NCBI GenBank assembly: GCA_035504175.1
Contig: DATJSJ010000237.1
Coordinates: 1-13,708 of the forward strand
Direction: 5' to 3'
Source: DATJSJ01 sp035504175
Lineage (GTDB): Bacteria > Pseudomonadota > Alphaproteobacteria > Acetobacterales > Acetobacteraceae
Length of the DNA: 13,708 nucleotides
The notes beneath the pieces are model-generated. The model was not told where the DNA came from. It did not search any database and saw nothing but the letters and a program-made list of their open reading frames with translations. Both the position numbers and the translations under genes were made by a program. Positions 9,170 to 13,708 of this stretch are shown here, in pieces (position 1 is the first letter of the stretch; each line of letters begins with the position of its first letter).

Positions 9170-10644
9170 GCGCCCGGGGTGCCAACCGGCGCCCCGCGAC
9201 CCAACTCGACGCCGCCCCGTCCGCAATCCGGGCGCGGCAGGGCACCAGCCGGGAAACCCGGCTCACCGCCCTGATCGTCGCCTGCGCGCTGTTCATGCAG
9301 ACGCTGGATTCGACCGTGGTCTCGACCGCGCTGCCGGTGATGGCGCGCGCCTTCCACGCCGACCCGGTGCACATGAACGTGGCGCTGACCTCCTACCTTC
9401 TGGCGCTCGCCGCCTTCATCCCAGCCAGTGGCTGGATGGCCGACCGCTACGGCACCCGCACCGTGTTTCGCGCCGCGATCGCGGTGTTCACCATCGGCTC
9501 GGTGCTGTGCGGCCGCGCGAGCGGCCTCGGATTCCTGGTCGGCGCACGCATTCTGCAGGGCATGGGCGGCGCGATGATGATTCCCGTGGGCCGCCTCGTC
9601 CTGTTGCGCAGCGTGCCGAAAACCGAGCTGGTCGCGGCGATGTCCTGGCTCACCGTGCCCGCCCTGCTCGGCCCGGTGGTCGGCCCGCCGCTCGGCGGCT
9701 TCATCGTCACCTGGTTCTCGTGGCGCTGGATCTTCGACATCAACGTGCCGGTCGGACTGCTCGGCATCGTGCTGGTCAGTCGCCACGTGCGGCAGGTGCG
9801 CGATCCGCGGCCGGGCCGGCTCGACTGGCCAGGTCTCCTCTTCGCCGGGACAGCGCTCGGCGGGGTGATGGTCGGCCTCGAGACCGCGGGACGCGGTGTC
9901 GTCTCCTGGCACGCCACGATCGCGCTGTTGGCGCTCGGCGTCACCGGCGCCCTGCTCTACTGGCGTCGGGCACGCCGCATCGCCAGGCCGCTGCTCGACT
10001 TCTCGCTGCTGCGGCTGCCGACCTTCGCGGTATCGGTCGCGGCCGGGACGCTGTTCCGTATCGGCATCGGCGCCATACCCTTCCTGCTGCCGCTGATGCT
10101 GCAGCTCGGGTTCGGCCGCTCCGCCCTGCAGAGCGGCCTGATCACCTTCGCCAGTTCGGGGGGCGCGCTGGTGATGAAACCCGCGGCGCAATCGGCGCTG
10201 CGCTGGTTCGGCTTCCGCCAAACGCTGCTGTGGAACGGAGTCGTCTCGGCGCTGCTGCTGGCCGTCTGCGCCGCCTTCCGCCCGGCCTGGCCGCTTGCGG
10301 CGATCTACGCCGTGCTGCTGGTCGGCGGCTTCTTCCGCTCGCTGCAGTTCACCGCCTACAACACGATCGCCTATGCCGACATCCCGCCGGCGCGCATGAG
10401 CGCCGCGACCAGTCTTTATTCGACGATGCAGCAGCTATCGCTCACGCTCGGCATTTCCGCCGGCGCCGGCGCGCTCGAGTTCGGCATGGCGCTGTCGGGT
10501 GCGACCGTCCCGAGCATGGCCGACTACAGCGCGGCCTTCCTTGCCGTCGCCTTCGCCTCGCTGCTGGCCGCGCCGGTGTCGCTGCTGCTGCCCCACGACG
10601 CGGGGGACGAGATGAGCGGGCGGGTTCAGCCCGGCACGCGGTAG
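9166..10644 (+). CDS. DHA2-family MFS drug/proton antiporter
   Basis: An integral inner-membrane exporter of the major facilitator superfamily. From the GTG at 9166, which overlaps the reductase stop as GTGA, it has 492 residues, right for a DHA2 (14-helix) transporter. The open frame continues upstream to 8872, but that part covers the reductase in another frame. After a 32-residue cytosolic tail come the first helix with the DHA signature LDSTVVSTALP (47–57), motif A GWMADRYGTRTVFR (89–102), RILQGMGGAMMIP, and antiporter motif C GPVVGPPLGG (169–178). The family (EmrB/MdtD-like) expels drugs or other organic compounds using the proton gradient; the substrate is unknown. The 3' end overlaps the convergent GNAT gene by 19 nt. 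Confidence 0.92.
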   Translation: MSARGANRRPATQLDAAPSAIRARQGTSRETRLTALIVACALFMQTLDSTVVSTALPVMARAFHADPVHMNVALTSYLLALAAFIPASGWMADRYGTRTVFRAAIAVFTIGSVLCGRASGLGFLVGARILQGMGGAMMIPVGRLVLLRSVPKTELVAAMSWLTVPALLGPVVGPPLGGFIVTWFSWRWIFDINVPVGLLGIVLVSRHVRQVRDPRPGRLDWPGLLFAGTALGGVMVGLETAGRGVVSWHATIALLALGVTGALLYWRRARRIARPLLDFSLLRLPTFAVSVAAGTLFRIGIGAIPFLLPLMLQLGFGRSALQSGLITFASSGGALVMKPAAQSALRWFGFRQTLLWNGVVSALLLAVCAAFRPAWPLAAIYAVLLVGGFFRSLQFTAYNTIAYADIPPARMSAATSLYSTMQQLSLTLGISAGAGALEFGMALSGATVPSMADYSAAFLAVAFASLLAAPVSLLLPHDAGDEMSGRVQPGTR

Positions 10645-11366
10645 TGGCTGCGCAGCGCCTCGGTGAATCCCAGCGAGCGATACAGCGCCACCGCGGCATG
10701 ATTGCTCGCCAGCACCTGCAGCCAGGCGATTCGGGCGCCGTACGCGCCCGCTCCCTCTATGCATTCGAACATCACCTGGCGGGCGAGACCGGTGCGCCGC
10801 GCTTCCGGGATGGTCGCGAGATCGAATATTCCCGCGAGATCGCCCTGCAGCGTGAAGCGGGCGCAGCAGGCCGGCTTTCCGCCCTCGCTCGCCAGGATGA
10901 AGTACGTCGGCAGCGCCACCAGCGAGAGCACGTCCTGCTCCTCCGCCAGTCGTGCCGCGCTCATGCCCGTGCCCAGCACGTCGAACCAGCCGTCCGGCGG
11001 GGCGACCGCATAATTGCGGCGACTGCGCAGCGGCGGCGTCAGCCGTGCCGTCATCACCAGCATTTCCTCGGCCATGGCGTAGCCCCGCTCCTCCAGCGCC
11101 GCTTCCAGGGACGGTGGGGCAAGCGGGGTCAGGCGATAGATGCACGGCAGGTTGAAGCGGCGATAGATCGCCTCGATCTCGTCCAGCCGGCCGGCCAGGT
11201 TCAGCGGCTCGTCCGGGTGCAGGCAGGTGACCGAGTTGGCTCGCCGCAGGCTGCCGCCGGTGACGCGGGCGATCCAGCCGTCGAGAAAGATCGTGTGCCG
11301 GGCCGGCAAGGCGTTCAGACCCGCCCGCTCCAGCCGCCGCAGGCCGACCATGCCGCTGTCGCTCAT
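10626..11366 (-). CDS. GNAT-family N-acetyltransferase
   Basis: A 246-residue protein with a C-terminal GNAT fold that should move an acetyl group from acetyl-CoA to an unknown amine. The acetyl-CoA loop (motif A) is PEARRTGLARQVM at about 187–199. It is followed by the motif B-like stretch LQVLASNHAAVALYRSLGF (216–234), very typical of GNATs. The N-terminal half (LDGWIARVTGGSLRRANSV, then LDEIEAIYRRFNLPCIYRL) matches a subgroup with a degenerate N-terminal GNAT-like half. The ATG at 11366 has GGAAGG upstream at good spacing; the open frame runs on to 11999 but those codons cover other genes. It runs tail to tail with the exporter and downstream of modE on the same strand, with a 155-bp gap in which I see no clear promoter or terminator. 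Confidence 0.88.
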   Translation of the reverse strand: MSDSGMVGLRRLERAGLNALPARHTIFLDGWIARVTGGSLRRANSVTCLHPDEPLNLAGRLDEIEAIYRRFNLPCIYRLTPLAPPSLEAALEERGYAMAEEMLVMTARLTPPLRSRRNYAVAPPDGWFDVLGTGMSAARLAEEQDVLSLVALPTYFILASEGGKPACCARFTLQGDLAGIFDLATIPEARRTGLARQVMFECIEGAGAYGARIAWLQVLASNHAAVALYRSLGFTEALRSHYRVPG

Positions 11367-11521
11367 TCGGCTTCCTTCCTCGCGCGCCCGCCGATGGTGC
11401 GGCACGGACCACCACGGTAGAGCATTCAGCGTCTGATCGCGCTCGCCCGAACGCCTTGCCGCGTCGCTTCGCCAAGCATCTTCGCGCGACCGAAAAAGGC
11501 CATCCGGGCGTGGAGTCGGCG

Positions 11522-11887
11522 CTACCGCCGCACGGCCAGGGCATCTAGCCGCGCCATGGCAGATGCTCCGGCTTCTCCCGCCTTGCTCTCCAATGCCCGG
11601 AACGCCGCCAGCACCTCCGCGCCGAGGCCGGTCAGCACCGCGCCGCCCCCGCCGGCGCCGCCCTTGACCGCCGCGACCAGCGGCGCGCCAAAGCTGTCGT
11701 TCATCGCCTCGACCAAATTCCACGCGCGCTTGTAGCTCATGCCCATGCCGCGCCCGGCCGCGGCGATCGAGCCTGTCTCGCGGATGCGTTCCAGCAGTTC
11801 CGCCCGGCCCGGCCCCATTGCCACTTCGCCGTCCAGCACCACCCGCAGATGCAGCCCCGTCCGGTCCGGATGCCGCAGCTTCACCAT
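11522..11887 (-). CDS. modE: ModE-type molybdate-responsive transcription regulator, DNA-binding domain only
   Basis: A 121-residue protein equal to the N-terminal LysR-like winged-helix domain of ModE. The helix-turn-helix covers about 39–63 (GSIAAAGRGMGMSYKRAWNLVEAMN), followed by the glycine-rich wing GGAGGGGAVLTGLG (77–90), a ModE hallmark. Full ModE proteins have about 260 residues and carry two molybdate-binding TOBE/Mop modules; these are absent here and the protein ends in a short helical tail. Single-domain forms of this kind are known in proteobacteria. It is divergent from modA across 126 bp that contain a palindrome suited to it, so it probably controls modAB and itself. How it would sense molybdate is unclear. 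Confidence 0.88.
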   Translation of the reverse strand: MVKLRHPDRTGLHLRVVLDGEVAMGPGRAELLERIRETGSIAAAGRGMGMSYKRAWNLVEAMNDSFGAPLVAAVKGGAGGGGAVLTGLGAEVLAAFRALESKAGEAGASAMARLDALAVRR

Positions 11888-11949
11888 CGCCGCGCCGTCG
11901 CGACATCGGGCTGCAGATCAGCCCGGCATCGAGCCGCCACGGCTTGGCG

Positions 11950-11973
11950 CGATATAGTCGGTTGACTATACCG
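11950..11973. promoter_or_regulatory. Probable ModE operator between modE and modA
   Basis: An AT-rich near-palindrome in otherwise GC-rich DNA: CGATATAGTC, four-base spacer GGTT, GACTATACCG; 9 of 10 positions pair. It resembles the CG-TATA…TATA-CG layout known for ModE sites of E. coli and relatives, with shorter half-sites. TTGACT within the box (11962–11967) and TATAGT on either strand could be promoter hexamers overlapped by the repressor. It is 40 bp upstream of modA and 62 bp from the modE start. Confidence 0.7.
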
Positions 11974-12013
11974 TTTCGTCCGGCCCTCCCGTCCTGCAAA
12001 CAAGGGAATCCCC

Positions 12014-12790
12014 ATGCGCCGGCTGTCGACTGCCCTGCTGTTCTGCCTCCTGCTGTCTCTCGCCGGTCGCGTCCCGGCGCGCGCCGCCGGCCAGACCGGC
12101 CCCACCGTCTTCGCCGCCGCCAGCCTCACCAACGCGCTGCAGGACATCGCCGCCGCCTGGGCAAAGCAGGGCCACCCCACTCCGCTCCTCTCCTTCGCCT
12201 CCAGCTCCATCCTGGCACGGCAGATCGCCGAGGGCGCGCCGGTCAATATCTACGCCTCGGCTGACGAGAAATGGATGAACTATCTGGCCCAACACGGCAT
12301 GATCGTGCCAGGTACTCGCCGCGATCTGCTCCGCAATGACCTTGTCCTGATCGTGCCCGCGAATCATCCCACGCGCGTCAAGATCGGCCCTGGCTTCGAT
12401 CTCGCGCCGCTGCTCGGGCCGAACGGGCGGCTCGCCGTCGGCGATCCCGCGCACGTGCCCGCCGGTATCTACGCCAGGCAGGCGCTGCAGCATCTCGGCC
12501 TTTGGGCGAACGTCGAGCCGCACCTCGCCCGTGCCGAAGACGTGCGTGCCGCCCTGCTACTGGTCGAGCGCGGCGAGGCGCCGGCCGGCATCGTCTACGG
12601 CACCGATGCCGCGGTCAGTCGTCGGGTGATGATCGCCGGAATCTTCCCGCCCGACAGCCATCCACCCATCACCTACCCGTTCGCGATCGTGAAGGGCGGC
12701 GACACGGCGCAGGCCCGCGCCTTCTTCGCCTTCCTGCAGGGCCCGCAGGCGCGCGCCCTGTTCGCCCGCCGCGGCTTCCCGGCGGATTAG
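12014..12790 (+). CDS. modA: Molybdate ABC transporter, periplasmic substrate-binding protein
   Basis: This periplasmic receptor captures molybdate (and tungstate) and delivers it to the ModBC permease. It has 258 residues. An N-terminal Sec signal peptide (basic MRR, then a hydrophobic stretch, with ARA cleavage near residue 24–25) has no lipobox cysteine, so it is a soluble periplasmic protein. Oxyanion-site segments are recognisable: FAAASLTNAL (33–42) and LSFASSSILARQI (59–71) with their serines, GDPAHVPAG (143–151) and GIVYGTDAAV (192–201) with the ligand Tyr at 195. A Shine–Dalgarno AAGGGAA lies at 12002–12008, 5 nt before the ATG. It is the first gene of the modAB transcription unit, under the likely ModE box. 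Confidence 0.96.
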   Translation: MRRLSTALLFCLLLSLAGRVPARAAGQTGPTVFAAASLTNALQDIAAAWAKQGHPTPLLSFASSSILARQIAEGAPVNIYASADEKWMNYLAQHGMIVPGTRRDLLRNDLVLIVPANHPTRVKIGPGFDLAPLLGPNGRLAVGDPAHVPAGIYARQALQHLGLWANVEPHLARAEDVRAALLLVERGEAPAGIVYGTDAAVSRRVMIAGIFPPDSHPPITYPFAIVKGGDTAQARAFFAFLQGPQARALFARRGFPAD

Positions 12791-13481
12791 CGCGATCCTC
12801 ACCCCCGACGAGTGGGAGGCTGTCCGACTCTCGCTCGCCGTCGCCGCGCGCGCCGTCGGCTTCGGCCTGCCCCTCGCGATCGTCGCCGCCTGGCTCCTGG
12901 TCCGGGTCCGCTTCCCCGGCCGCTGGGCGTTCAACGCCCTGATCCACCTGCCGCTCGCCCTGCCCCCCGTGGTCACGGGCTGGCTGCTCCTGCTCGTCTT
13001 CGGGATCGAAGGTCCGATCGGCTCGCTGCTGCTGCACTGGTTCGGCATCCGCCTCGCCTTCACCACCGCCGGCGCCAGCCTGGCCTGCGCCGTCATGACC
13101 TTCCCCGTCATGGTGCGCACCATCCGCCTGTCGCTGGAAGCCGTTGATCCGGGGCTGGAACAAGCCGCCCGCTCGCTCGGGGCCGGACGGCTGGACCGGC
13201 TCGCCACCGTCACCCTGCCCCTCGCCGCCCCCGGCATCCTGGTCGGCGCCATCGTCGCCTACGCCACGTCACTCGGCGAATTCGGCGCCGTGATCACCTT
13301 CGCGGCGAATATCCCGGGCCAGACCCGCACCCTGCCGCTCGCCATCTACACCGCGCTGCAGATCCCCGGCGGCGAAGCACGCGCGGCCCGACTGTCGCTC
13401 GTTTCGATCGGCCTGGCCCTGACCGGATTGCTCCTCGCCGAATGGGCCGGCCGGGCGGTGCAGCGGGCACTGGGGCGCTGA
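12786..13481 (+). CDS. modB: Molybdate ABC transporter permease ModB, without a standard start codon
   Basis: The inner-membrane permease of the molybdate importer. Homology to E. coli ModB (229 residues) begins at the first codons after the modA stop: ILTPDEWEAVRLSL, then VRVRFPGR, HLPLALPPVVTGWLLLLVFG, TFPVMVRTIRLSLEAVD, LEQAARSLGAG and the ATPase-contacting loop SLGEFGAVITFAANIPG. The frame is open from 12693 with no ATG, GTG or TTG before GTG 12969, which would cut off about 60 residues including the first helix. The best start is ATT at 12786, overlapping the modA stop (ATTAG) and giving 231 residues; ATC at 12795 is the alternative. I therefore call the full-length gene with a rare start. 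A long palindrome begins 14 nt after the stop; modC is not in view. Confidence 0.85.
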   Translation: MSAILTPDEWEAVRLSLAVAARAVGFGLPLAIVAAWLLVRVRFPGRWAFNALIHLPLALPPVVTGWLLLLVFGIEGPIGSLLLHWFGIRLAFTTAGASLACAVMTFPVMVRTIRLSLEAVDPGLEQAARSLGAGRLDRLATVTLPLAAPGILVGAIVAYATSLGEFGAVITFAANIPGQTRTLPLAIYTALQIPGGEARAARLSLVSIGLALTGLLLAEWAGRAVQRALGR

Positions 13482-13495
13482 TGGAGGGGTGGGGA

Positions 13496-13708
13496 GGAAA
13501 GGCCAGGGGGCTCTGCCCCCTGGACCCCCGCCAGAAGGCAGTCGCCTTCTGGACATCCATTCGCTTGGGTCTTTGGCAGAGGGGGCGCAACCGCAGCACT
13601 GGGGCCGTCCTCGGCGCGCCCCCTCTGCCAAAGACCCAAACGAATGGATGTCCAGAAGGCGACTGCCTTCTGGCGGGGGTCCAGGGGGCAGAGCCCCCTG
13701 GCCTTTCC
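13496..13708. repeat. 213-bp modular inverted repeat with nested stem-loops
   Basis: Left arm 13496–13588 and right arm 13616–13708 are reverse complements over 93 nt with a single mismatch (C13564 versus A13640), around a 27-nt spacer. Each arm contains two smaller hairpins: CCAGGGGGC/GCCCCCTGG with loop TCT (13503–13523; mirrored at 13681–13701) and CCAGAAGGC/GCCTTCTGG with loop AGTC (13531–13552; mirrored at 13652–13673), joined by ACCCCCGC. The inner part of the arm (13553–13588) has no hairpin of its own that I can see. The element can therefore fold as one long stem or as four short ones. There is no coding capacity. It may terminate modAB transcription. The window ends on its outer edge, so its full extent and any flanking duplication are unknown. 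Confidence 0.9.

Noticed and set aside
9060..11420. 786-codon plus-strand open frame through the MFS and GNAT genes
   Set aside because: Arg/Pro-rich, no family features, and it overlaps two clearly recognisable proteins in other frames.
11888..12013. Molybdenum cofactor riboswitch upstream of modA
   Set aside because: The 126-bp gap shows only the AT-rich palindrome and a Shine–Dalgarno; I could not see the multi-stem fold expected of a Moco RNA.
12693..13481. modB as a frameshifted pseudogene or a truncated gene starting at GTG 12969
   Set aside because: A single frame is open across the whole homologous region with all motifs intact; only the start codon is unusual. Starting at 12969 would remove the first transmembrane helix.

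Overview
The window is very GC-rich (about 70% by eye) bacterial DNA, almost entirely coding. The gene order mnmE–mnmG–rsmG–parA–parB, two 16-bp parS palindromes and the protein sequences point to an alphaproteobacterium. The intergenic repeats based on CCAGGGGGC stem-loops resemble ones I recall from Acetobacteraceae (Rhodospirillales), so that family is my best guess. This is inference; no 16S or marker search was possible.

Left block, minus strand (1–5235): a six-gene run read right to left, with a small thioredoxin-like [2Fe-2S] ferredoxin, mnmE, mnmG, rsmG, parA and the first 101 codons of parB. Genes overlap by 4 to 26 nt or are separated by 16 nt, so this looks like one operon. It joins wobble-uridine tRNA modification (MnmE/MnmG), 16S rRNA methylation (RsmG) and chromosome segregation (ParA/ParB). 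Two parS sites lie inside the coding sequence at the mnmG/rsmG junction, which places the window near the replication origin.

Middle block, plus strand (5334–10644): a SPATA20/YyaL-family thioredoxin-fold protein starts divergently from the ferredoxin. It is followed by a hairpin-rich repeat element, an O6-alkylguanine-DNA methyltransferase (ogt), an NADPH:quinone reductase-like enzyme, and a DHA2-type MFS exporter whose GTG start overlaps the reductase stop codon.

Right block (10626–13708): a minus-strand GNAT acetyltransferase overlaps the end of the exporter tail to tail. Then comes a molybdate module: a single-domain ModE-type regulator (minus) diverges from modA and modB (plus), with a 24-bp near-palindrome between them that looks like the ModE operator. 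modB is intact by homology but has no ATG, GTG or TTG at its expected start. Fourteen bases after modB is a 213-bp inverted repeat with 93-nt arms (one mismatch) and nested hairpins. It belongs to the same family as the degenerate element after yyaL. The window ends at the outer edge of this repeat, so modC is not seen.

The most unusual items are the long modular palindrome and its structure-conserving relative, the non-canonical start of modB, and the parS sites written into two overlapping reading frames. I found no phage, transposase, CRISPR array, tRNA or rRNA, and no clearly undescribed multi-gene system.
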